Positions 45,842 to 52,691 of a DNA stretch of 59,944 nucleotides are shown piece by piece. Position numbers and translations under genes: made by a program. A model generated the notes under the pieces. That model made no database searches. It saw only the letters and a list, made by a program, of their open reading frames with translations, and had not been told where the DNA came from. Location of the stretch: positions 1 through 59,944 of IMG/VR virus record IMGVR_UViG_3300043661_000028. The stretch is one strand, 5' to 3'. Within the stretch, counting starts at the first letter, position 1; every line of letters begins with the position of its first letter. This stretch comes from a virus.

Positions 45842-46878
45842 GATGGCTGCTCATCCACCCCGGGCCGTCCTGGTCAGTCGCCGACGTATTCAACGGCTGG
45901 TCCGAAGCCCTCACCGGCCTCGGCGAGCAAGTCGAGGAATACCCCCTCGACGCGGCACTGCGGTTCTTCAACTCGGCGCTCACCGAGACCGGTGAGCTCC
46001 TGCCGTGCGGCTGCCCGGGGGTGCGGAAGTTCCTGGACCGCGAGCAGGCCATCCAGCTCGCCATCGACCCGGTACTCGGTGCAGCCAGCCGGTGGTGGCC
46101 AGACGTGATCCTGTGCACATCCGCGTTCTTCATCCCCCCGTGGCTGCTAGAGATCCTCCGCCACCACAAGCACAAGATCATCATGCTGATGACCGAATCA
46201 CCGTACCAGGACGACTTCCAGCTCAAAATGGCACAGTACGCGGACCTGACCCTGCTCAACGACCCGGTCAACCTCGCCGCCTACCGGCAGATCGGCCCCG
46301 CCGAATACATGCCCCAGGCGTACCGGGAGAAGATCCACTACCCGGCCGCGCCAGGCACCGGCCGCGAATACGACCTGGCGTTCATCGGCACCGGGTTCCC
46401 CTCCCGCATCAGGTTCTTCTCGGCGATGGACCTGGCCGGGCTGAACGTCCGCCTGTCCGGCCTGTGGATGGACCTGCCGGAGGACTCCCCGCTGCGCGAC
46501 TGGACGGCCACTGACGCCGACGACTGCGTCGACAACGCCGAGACCGCGCAGATCTACCGGCGCTCACGGTGCGGCATCAACTTCTACCGGCGCGAGGCTG
46601 AGGCGGCGCACGAGGGGGAAGGCACCGCCTGCGGGCCCCGCGAGATCGAGATGGCCGCCACGGGATTGTGGTTCGCCCGGGACCCCCGGCCCGAGTCCGA
46701 CGAGCTGTTCCCGATGCTGCCCTCGTTCAGCAGCCCGGAAGAGGCGTCGGACCTCATCCGCTGGGCACTCGCCCACCCCGAAGCCCGCGCCGCGGAGGCA
46801 GCCGGAGCCCGCGCCGCGGTCGCGGACCGGACGTTCGAGGCAAACGCGAAGCGGCTACTCCAGCTTCTCCAGCGCTAG
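45838..46878 (+). CDS. glycosyltransferase (CgeB-like)
   Basis: 346 residues from GTG 45838, coupled to the methyltransferase. RWWPDVILCTSAFFIPPWLL, then KIIMLMTESPYQDDFQLKMA and YDLAFIGTGFPSRIRFFSAM, with INFYRREAEAAHEGEGTACG and REIEMAATGLWFARDPRPES, follow the GT-B/CgeB pattern; the last part is the nucleotide-sugar-binding end. It may glycosylate virion proteins (as known for some mycobacteriophages), DNA or a host glycan; the target is not shown. Confidence 0.8.
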   Translation: MRWLLIHPGPSWSVADVFNGWSEALTGLGEQVEEYPLDAALRFFNSALTETGELLPCGCPGVRKFLDREQAIQLAIDPVLGAASRWWPDVILCTSAFFIPPWLLEILRHHKHKIIMLMTESPYQDDFQLKMAQYADLTLLNDPVNLAAYRQIGPAEYMPQAYREKIHYPAAPGTGREYDLAFIGTGFPSRIRFFSAMDLAGLNVRLSGLWMDLPEDSPLRDWTATDADDCVDNAETAQIYRRSRCGINFYRREAEAAHEGEGTACGPREIEMAATGLWFARDPRPESDELFPMLPSFSSPEEASDLIRWALAHPEARAAEAAGARAAVADRTFEANAKRLLQLLQR

Positions 46879-47154
46879 CTCCGCAGCCCGCCCGAACCTG
46901 ATCCAGCCTCCCGGGTCAGTGACGTAAATCCGCGCTGGCTGCCGGTCCTCGCCGCAATTAGGGCAGGTCCCGTCGAACGGGAACCTGCCGTCGTGCCAGA
47001 CCAGCACATCGGCGCCGCCGTCGGGGTCGGCGAAGATCACCGCCTTGCCCACGTAGCCGCCCATCTGCGGCCACCACAGGGCGACGCCCCGTCGGCCATC
47101 GATCTCCACGACCTCCCCGGCCGAGCACTGCTCAGCCGACGGCGGATTCATCAT
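46855..47154 (-). CDS. leftward hypothetical protein with CxxC (99 aa)
   Basis: Overlaps the end of the glycosyltransferase by 24 bp, in opposite direction. SAGEVVEIDGRRGVALWWPQ then VWHDGRFPFDGTCPNCGEDR and a helical end. A beta-barrel with a small zinc knuckle is likely. A moron-like single gene between head-tail and tail genes. Start ATG 47154 or 47151. Confidence 0.55.
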   Translation of the reverse strand: MMNPPSAEQCSAGEVVEIDGRRGVALWWPQMGGYVGKAVIFADPDGGADVLVWHDGRFPFDGTCPNCGEDRQPARIYVTDPGGWIRFGRAAELALEKLE

Positions 47155-47235
47155 GCCTCCCAGCGTAAAGCCCGCGCCCGAAAACTGCTCCGGCTGCTCA
47201 GCCGGCAGCCCGTCACGATGTAGGGAGAAACACCG

Positions 47236-47664
47236 ATGCCATCACAGCGGCGGCACGGCCGGAACGCCCAAATCTACCTCGGCCTGACCAGCGGCACCGT
47301 CGCGACGCCGCTGCCGTTCCAGGCGTCCTGGACCCTGAACAGGGTCAGCGACAAATCCGAGGTCACGGCATTCGGAGACGCCAACAAGACATACGTGGGC
47401 GGGCTGCCTGATGCCTCCGGCGACTTCGGCGGCTTCATGGACGCCGGCACATCCCAGACCTACATAGCCGCCTCGGACGGGCTCCCGCGCAACTTCTATT
47501 TGTACTGGGACGCGGTAAACGATCCTTCGTCGTACTGGTACGGCACCATTCTTCCCGATTTCAGCGCCGATGGTGCAGTTGCGGGGCCTGTTAACTTTAA
47601 AAGTACCTGGAACGCAGCCGGGCCGGTGCAACGTTACACGGCCTGGGGCGGGATGGGGACCTGA
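47236..47664 (+). CDS. major tail (tube) protein
   Basis: 142 residues, ATG 47236 after AGGGAGAAA. GRNAQIYLGLTSGTVATPLP then SWTLNRVSDKSEVTAFGDAN and LPDASGDFGGFMDAGTSQTY, with ILPDFSADGAVAGPVNFKST, follow the short siphovirus tail-tube fold (N.VTAFGD.....G....G.F.G..D). It would polymerise around the tape measure. It lies directly before the tail chaperone genes. Confidence 0.85.
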   Translation: MPSQRRHGRNAQIYLGLTSGTVATPLPFQASWTLNRVSDKSEVTAFGDANKTYVGGLPDASGDFGGFMDAGTSQTYIAASDGLPRNFYLYWDAVNDPSSYWYGTILPDFSADGAVAGPVNFKSTWNAAGPVQRYTAWGGMGT

Positions 47665-47667
47665 CCT

Positions 47668-48072
47668 GTGAAGATCGTCATCAACGGTGAGTCGTTCGAC
47701 TACGACAGCGAACGGCGGCCGATGTCGGAGGCCCTCGCGATCGAGGATGCCTACAAGCGCCGGTACGTCGAATGGCAGGCGGATCTCATCGCCGGGTCCG
47801 CCCGGGCGATGTGCGTGCTCGTGTGGCTCATCTGGCGGCGCGACGGCCGCGACGTACCGTACGAGCACATCATCGACGGCACCGTCGACCTCGACGTGGA
47901 GGAGCTGATGCAGTCGATAGTCGAGTCCTCGCAAGCTGCCGCGGAGGCCGCCCCGGACCCTACGACCCCCGGTGCCACCCCGGACCCGGATGGCACACCT
48001 GGGACCGTAACCGCTACCTCGGGGGCTTCGCCCAGTACCTCCACATCCGCCCGTGGGAAATCGAAAAGCTGA
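47668..48072 (+). CDS. tail assembly chaperone, unshifted form
   Basis: 134 residues from GTG 47668. MKIVINGESFDYDSERRPMS then EALAIEDAYKRRYVEWQADL and CVLVWLIWRRDGRDVPYEHI, with IDGTVDLDVEELMQSIVES, is typical of the first chaperone between tail tube and tape measure. The last ~45 residues are Pro/Thr/Ser-rich and read over the second chaperone in another frame. Confidence 0.8.
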   Translation: MKIVINGESFDYDSERRPMSEALAIEDAYKRRYVEWQADLIAGSARAMCVLVWLIWRRDGRDVPYEHIIDGTVDLDVEELMQSIVESSQAAAEAAPDPTTPGATPDPDGTPGTVTATSGASPSTSTSARGKSKS

Positions 48073-48134
48073 GCGTCGATGATTTCGAGACCCTCATCGA
48101 CTATCTAGAGGAAAGCGCCGGCGGGGACGGCTAA
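47668..48134 (+). CDS. tail assembly chaperone, -1 frameshifted long form
   Basis: The -1 frame continues as GWHTWDRNRYLGGFAQYLHI then RPWEIEKLSVDDFETLIDYL and ends at 48134; this is the usual second chaperone segment and has no start of its own. The change of frame must happen before ~47995. The run of five C at 47966-47970 (0-frame ACC CCC GGT) lets a Pro tRNA slip back with full pairing, so it is the best candidate site, though not a classic heptamer. Confidence 0.6.
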
Positions 48135-48308
48135 CCGGGCGGCGCGGCGCTCAGCGATTGCCTGGCAGGCCACCTCGGCGAGCCACACGAGCAGGCGGAG
48201 GGCGTACCAGGCGGCCATGACGGGCAGTACGAACCACACGCACAGCAGCCACCCGAGCGGCCCCATGGAGACCCACCACCGGCCGCTAGATGACACCCCG
48301 GCCCTCAT
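48105..48308 (-). CDS. leftward membrane protein (67 aa)
   Basis: Last gene of a leftward three-gene cassette within the rightward tail genes. Membrane segments WVSMGPLGWLLCVWFVLPVM and AWYALRLLVWLAEVACQAI, then a basic tail. It overlaps the chaperone long form at its 3' end and the upstream gene by ATGA. Unknown; could alter the host envelope in lysogens (inference). Confidence 0.55.
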   Translation of the reverse strand: MRAGVSSSGRWWVSMGPLGWLLCVWFVLPVMAAWYALRLLVWLAEVACQAIAERRAARLAVPAGAFL

Positions 48309-48535
48309 AGCCCCTCCTGGGCTTCTCGTTGTATCTGGAGGCGGCGCCGTTCGCGCTGGACCTGCATGTCGCGGGTGGGCGGGGTGAGCGCGATGATGGC
48401 GGCGCCGATCCAGCCGAGGAACAGGCCGAGGAGGAACCCGGTTCCGGGCCGGCCTTTGCGCCGGCCGATGAGGGTGGCGGCGACGATGCCGCCCAGTGCC
48501 CAGATGAGCAGGATCAGGGCGGCGGCGGGGGTCAT
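48305..48535 (-). CDS. leftward two-TM protein (76 aa)
   Basis: MTPAAALILLIWALGGIVAA then TLIGRRKGRPGTGFLLGLFL and GWIGAAIIALTPPTRD: a small protein of two membrane helices with a basic loop (GRRKGRPGTGF), followed by a charged helix (QVQRERRRLQIQREAQEGL). Of the small actinobacterial membrane type. Middle gene of the RHH-led cassette; overlaps both neighbours by ATGA. Confidence 0.6.
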   Translation of the reverse strand: MTPAAALILLIWALGGIVAATLIGRRKGRPGTGFLLGLFLGWIGAAIIALTPPTRDMQVQRERRRLQIQREAQEGL

Positions 48536-48699
48536 GGCTTCTCTTCCTGTTCTTTCTCCATTATCGCGATTGCCGCGTTGATGGCGGCGACGGCGATCTG
48601 GTTCATGGGCGTGTGCGCCTCGAAGGCGAGGCGGCGCAGCTTTTCGTGCACCGGCCTGGGTAGCCGGATGGTCAGCGCCTGCGTGTCATCTTCTGTCAT
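48532..48699 (-). CDS. ribbon-helix-helix regulator (55 aa)
   Basis: ATG 48699-48697. ALTIRLPRPVHEKLRRLAFE then AHTPMNQIAVAAINAAIA follows the Arc/MetJ pattern: a beta strand (TIRLP) and two helices separated by the TPMNQ turn. It leads a leftward operon with two small membrane proteins, overlapping the next by ATGA, and probably represses its own promoter. Confidence 0.8.
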   Translation of the reverse strand: MTEDDTQALTIRLPRPVHEKLRRLAFEAHTPMNQIAVAAINAAIAIMEKEQEEKP

Positions 48700-48735
48700 G
48701 CCATCACGCTACCGCGCTACCGGAGGTGTCCCGCG

Positions 48736-49155
48736 ATGCCCGGCACTGAGCAGGCGATCCTGGCCGACCGGCTCCGCAGGGCCGCGCAGCCCATCGCCGA
48801 CGACGCCCGCCTCCGCTCCGCCCGCTGGTCGGTCCGCGTCCCCCTGTCCGTCCGCCTCCAGGGCGGCGCGTCCCGCATCACCATCGCCGCCGGGGGCACC
48901 CGCGCCCCCCAGGCCAAGACGATGGAAGGCAACCCGGACGGCACGCCCTGCGCCCACCCCGTCTACGGTCACGGCCCCCGCATCCGCGGCCCCCTGATCG
49001 GCGACCACCATGACCCGCCCGGCTGGACCTGGGTCAAGCAGCCCCCGCGCCCGTTCCTGGCCGAGGCCGTCGACGCGAAGCAAGACGAGATGACGGAGAT
49101 CTTCGCCGGGATTATCGATGACTGGTGTTTGCAGATGGGGTACCGCGAACGCTGA
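48736..49155 (+). CDS. tail/neck completion protein (139 aa)
   Basis: ATG 48736. EQAILADRLRRAAQPIADDA then RWSVRVPLSVRLQGGASRIT and GPLIGDHHDPPGWTWVKQPP, RPFLAEAVDAKQDEMTEIF. The layout (N-terminal helix, beta middle, RPFL..A and an amphipathic C-terminal helix) fits the gp10/HK97-type tail-completion family. It is placed between chaperone and tape measure rather than before the tube gene. Confidence 0.6.
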   Translation: MPGTEQAILADRLRRAAQPIADDARLRSARWSVRVPLSVRLQGGASRITIAAGGTRAPQAKTMEGNPDGTPCAHPVYGHGPRIRGPLIGDHHDPPGWTWVKQPPRPFLAEAVDAKQDEMTEIFAGIIDDWCLQMGYRER

Positions 49156-49204
49156 ACAGCTGACCTTGTTCTAAGCGACGAATGACTTGATCGGAGGCCC
49201 AGCA

Positions 49205-52138
49205 TTGGTGCTGGTCAAGTCAGTAGAAGTCGATCTCTCCGTGAAGGGCGACGCCGACGCCAAGGCCAGGATCGATGACGTCGACAAACGCGCGGAGGCC
49301 CTGAAAAAGGCGTTCCCCACCTACAAGCTGAAGATCGAATCGGCGGCGGCGTCGGAGAAGCTGAAGGTATTCCGGGCGGAGCTCGCCGACGCGACTAAGA
49401 CGCGTACCGAGAACATCAAGGTTAAGGTCGACGACTCCGCGCTGGCCAAGTTCGCGAAGTCGGCGCAGGGCGCGGGCGGCCCGTCGTGGCTGGGTCCCGC
49501 GCTGGCGCTCACCCCCGCCGTCGGCACGCTAGGCGCAGTGACCGCAGGAGCGGCCGTCGGCATAGCCGGCGCGTTCACCGCCGCGGCGGGTGCCGTGGCC
49601 TCGTTCGGCGCCGTCGCCAAGCCCGTCCTGACCGACGCCAGAACAGCGGCCACGGCAGTTGAGACGGCACAGAACGCGGACGCCGCCGCGGTCGCGAAGG
49701 TCACCGCCCAGTACGCCTACGCCATGTCGGTCGCGAAGACGAAGGCGCAGCGGCAGGCCGCGTACGCGGCGGAGCAGAAAGGCTTCAGCAGCGCCGAGCT
49801 CGCCCAGGCCGCAGCCATCAGCAAGGCGTACGCGAACCTGTCCCCCGCGCAGATCGCCCTGTCCAAGCAGCTCGGGGCGATGGCGGACGCCTGGGATGCG
49901 GTGAAGGCCGCCGAGACCCCGGTGGTTGCCGGGGCGCTGCAGCCGTGGCTGAAGTCCGTCACGGCCCTGACGAAGAACCTCGCGCCGGTCATCGCCGCGG
50001 TCTCCCCCGTCATCGCCTACCTCGGCGTCCAGTTCGACGCCCTGGTCAACTCGGCCGCGTTCAAGGGATTCCGGGACTTCATCGCGGGCACCGGCACGGC
50101 CGCTGTCTCCGCGGGGGGCAGCACGATCATCGACCTGGTCAAGTCGTTCATGATCCTGCTACCCCAGTTCGACCCGCTGATCCGCGAGGCAGTCGGCTGG
50201 ATCGCGGCCCTGGGACCCGCCGTGCTCAAATGGTCGAGCAGCAAGAAAGCCGCCGGCGACATCCAGGGTTTCATCCAGTTCTTCAGCAGGAACGGCCCCG
50301 CCGCCGGGGAGTTCCTGAGGAACGTCGGCGGCGCGCTGAAGGCCCTCGCGCCGGGCCTGACCTCGGGCGGCGCGGCCGAGCTGAGGGTCCTGTCTGATTT
50401 CTTCGGGTTCATCGCGAAGCTGCCGCCGGCTATCGCGAAGCCGCTGGCAGAGGTGGCCGGGGCGCTGCTGATCATGAACAAGCTCGGCGTGTTCTCCGTC
50501 GGGATCAAGCTGATCGGCCTGGGCGGAGCTGGCGCGGCCGAGGGCGGCGCGGCCGAGGACGCCGCAGGCGCCGCGGGGTTGTGGTCCAGGCTCCTGCCGG
50601 GCGTGCGGCTGGCCGGCGGGGTGCTGATCGCCGACGTGATCATTTCCACGGTCCTGAAGACCGTCGGCGGGGGCCCGGGCAAGCCGAACCCGTTCGACAA
50701 CCCGTTCGGCGGCGCGAACCCCGCCAACCCGGTGAAGGGCGCGAAGCCGAACGCGCTGTCCTCGTGGGACCAGCTCGGGGCTGATATCGCGAACATCTGG
50801 AACAGCACCTGGAACAACACGATCACCCGGACGGCGAAAGGCTTCCACGACCTCGCGGGATGGTTCGACACCGGCCGCCACGACGTCGCGGCGACCTGGG
50901 ACGCCCTGGGGCACTACCTGGTCAGCTCGTTCGACGTCACCCGGCACCAGGTCGCCGGCACCGCCGCAGGCCTGGGTCACGACGTCGCCGGCAGTTTCGA
51001 CACGACCCGCCACCAGGTCTCCTCCGCCTGGGATACGACCTGGAACAACACGGTCGCCCGGGCGCAGCGCGGCTTCCACGACACGGCCGGGGTATTCGAC
51101 CAGCTGCGGCACGGCGTCGCCACCGAACTGGATCAGGTCCGGGCCGGGGCGGCCCTGGCATGGAACCAGCTCTGGGCCAGCACGGTGTCCAGGGTCAGCA
51201 ACGGCGTCAGCACCGTGGTGTCCTGGTTCCGGGGGCTGCCCGGCAAGATCGGCGGCGCGCTGGGGAACGCGGGCGCGACGCTGCGCGGCTGGGGCGCCGC
51301 CGTGATCAGCGGGCTGCTGTCCGGGATGACCAGCGTGATCGGCTCGGTGTGGAACTTCATCAAGGGGATCCCTGGCAGGATCCTGTCATTCCTCGGCATC
51401 AAGTCCCCGCCGCAGTGGGCCATCGACGCGGGCAAGCACATCATGAACGGCCTGGGCATCGGCATGAACCAGGCCCAGGCGGCGCTGATCAAGAACACCA
51501 AGGCGGCGGCGGCGGCTGCCGCCGGCGCGGTCAGCTCCGGGACGACCGCCGGGCACATGTCCGCGGCGGCGATCGCCGCCCTGTGGACGTCGCTGGGCGG
51601 CCCGGCCTACGCTGCCGCGAACATGGCGCGGATCGCCTACGCGGAATCCGGTGACAACCCGTCGATCGTGCAGGCCGGCCAGCCGCCCGGCCTGACCGGC
51701 TACGGCCTGTACCAGATCACCCCCACCTCCGGGATCTGGCAGAACGGCGCGTTCGGGAACCTGCTCAACGCGGCCAACAACACCCGTGCCGCGATCTCCC
51801 TGTTCAGGGGATCGGGATACGGCCCCTGGACATCGGACCCGGTCGGCTCGTCCCTGGTCGCCGGGGGCCTGGGCTACGCGTCCGGCACGGCCAGCGCGCG
51901 GCCCGGGTGGGCGTGGGTCGGCGAGCGGGGCCCGGAGATGGTCCGGTTCCGGGGCGGCGAGCAGGTCATCCCCGCCCGCGCCATCGCCGGCTCCGGCGGC
52001 CGGGGCGGCGCGCTCGTCCAGCTCGAGGTCACCGGCAGCGGACACGGCACATTCGACGCGTTCCTGCTCAAGTGGATCCAGGAGCATGTCCGGGTCAAGG
52101 GCGGCGGCAACGTCCAGCACGCGTTCGGGCGCCGGTGA
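49205..52138 (+). CDS. tape measure protein with C-terminal lysozyme-like domain
   Basis: 977 residues from TTG 49205, 9 bases after GGAGG; GTG 49208 is an alternative. Helical heads (DADAKARIDDVDKRAEALKK) lead into Ala-rich membrane-like stretches (~105-150). Residues ~525-680 contain repeats of the kind FDTxRHxV and WNSTWNNT...GFHD. After ~790 a lysozyme-like/SLT domain begins: ALWTSLGGPAYAAANMARIA then YAESGDNPSIVQAG and GYGLYQITPTSG, with the Glu of YAESG the likely acid. Length sets the tail length, and the wall-cutting domain helps DNA pass the thick wall. Confidence 0.9.
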   Translation: MVLVKSVEVDLSVKGDADAKARIDDVDKRAEALKKAFPTYKLKIESAAASEKLKVFRAELADATKTRTENIKVKVDDSALAKFAKSAQGAGGPSWLGPALALTPAVGTLGAVTAGAAVGIAGAFTAAAGAVASFGAVAKPVLTDARTAATAVETAQNADAAAVAKVTAQYAYAMSVAKTKAQRQAAYAAEQKGFSSAELAQAAAISKAYANLSPAQIALSKQLGAMADAWDAVKAAETPVVAGALQPWLKSVTALTKNLAPVIAAVSPVIAYLGVQFDALVNSAAFKGFRDFIAGTGTAAVSAGGSTIIDLVKSFMILLPQFDPLIREAVGWIAALGPAVLKWSSSKKAAGDIQGFIQFFSRNGPAAGEFLRNVGGALKALAPGLTSGGAAELRVLSDFFGFIAKLPPAIAKPLAEVAGALLIMNKLGVFSVGIKLIGLGGAGAAEGGAAEDAAGAAGLWSRLLPGVRLAGGVLIADVIISTVLKTVGGGPGKPNPFDNPFGGANPANPVKGAKPNALSSWDQLGADIANIWNSTWNNTITRTAKGFHDLAGWFDTGRHDVAATWDALGHYLVSSFDVTRHQVAGTAAGLGHDVAGSFDTTRHQVSSAWDTTWNNTVARAQRGFHDTAGVFDQLRHGVATELDQVRAGAALAWNQLWASTVSRVSNGVSTVVSWFRGLPGKIGGALGNAGATLRGWGAAVISGLLSGMTSVIGSVWNFIKGIPGRILSFLGIKSPPQWAIDAGKHIMNGLGIGMNQAQAALIKNTKAAAAAAAGAVSSGTTAGHMSAAAIAALWTSLGGPAYAAANMARIAYAESGDNPSIVQAGQPPGLTGYGLYQITPTSGIWQNGAFGNLLNAANNTRAAISLFRGSGYGPWTSDPVGSSLVAGGLGYASGTASARPGWAWVGERGPEMVRFRGGEQVIPARAIAGSGGRGGALVQLEVTGSGHGTFDAFLLKWIQEHVRVKGGGNVQHAFGRR

Positions 52139-52146
52139 GCTAGTGG

Positions 52147-52632
52147 CTACTTTCCCCGGGACCGGTCGTACTTCAGATGACAGCTAACGCATCTCGGAAC
52201 GTAATCCGACAGAGCCGCCCCGCTGGTGCCATGGACCTGTGACCACTGTTGCGCCTGGCCGCCGCATGTCACGCACCGGTAGTTCCTTGCAGGCCCCTGG
52301 CGGCGGACTACCTTCTTGTGGTTGCCGGAATAGCCCGGCGGGTTCCCGGTATGTTTCCCGCAATTACATCCAGGCTCGCAGACCGGATAGTCATGACGGC
52401 CGCAGGTGCAGCCCGCCGGGCAAATCCGGCCGGTCCGGGCGTGACGGCCGCAGGTGCAGCCCGCCGGGCAGGGCTTGTAGGTCACGGAATGCCGCTTGCA
52501 GGTACAGCCTTCCGGGCAGGGGTTTCCTGTCTTGGAATGCTTTTTGCAGGTACAGCCTTCCGGGCAGGCGGGGTGAGCCCTGAAATGCCTTTCGCAGGTA
52601 CAGCCTTCCGGGCACTTAAGACTCATATACAT
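52147..52632 (-). CDS. HNH homing endonuclease with CPxGCTC zinc repeats
   Basis: 161 residues. Six tandem motifs of the form CP(E/A)GCTC..H (CPEGCTCERH, CPEGCTCKKH, CPEGCTCKRH, CPAGCTCGRH twice, CEPGCNCGKH) make a metal-binding arm. Then YRCVTCGGQAQQWSQVHGTS and DYVPRCVSCHLKYDR form a short HNH of a type common in actinophages. It is opposite to all tail genes and lies between tape measure and the next tail gene, flanked by TTCCCCGGG repeats. It has probably entered the tail region. Confidence 0.85.
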   Translation of the reverse strand: MYMSLKCPEGCTCERHFRAHPACPEGCTCKKHSKTGNPCPEGCTCKRHSVTYKPCPAGCTCGRHARTGRICPAGCTCGRHDYPVCEPGCNCGKHTGNPPGYSGNHKKVVRRQGPARNYRCVTCGGQAQQWSQVHGTSGAALSDYVPRCVSCHLKYDRSRGK

Positions 52633-52691
52633 ACCCTATAACGTCCTGAGAAGGGGGGTGATGCTTTAAATGTCCACCTTCCCCGGGGCAC
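52151..52691. repeat. repeated gene start flanking the HNH cassette
   Basis: GTGGCTACTTTCCCCGGGAC at 52143-52162 resembles ATGTCCACCTTCCCCGGGGC at 52670-52689. Both read as MATFPG/MSTFPG starts and share TTCCCCGGG. The HNH gene lies between them, so the insertion has produced a duplicated start of the following tail gene. Confidence 0.65.

Noticed and set aside
52147-52632. Metallothionein-like protein
   Set aside because: The Cys-rich repeats are followed by a clear HNH-type CxxC...H...CxxCH...YD end, so a nuclease is the better reading.
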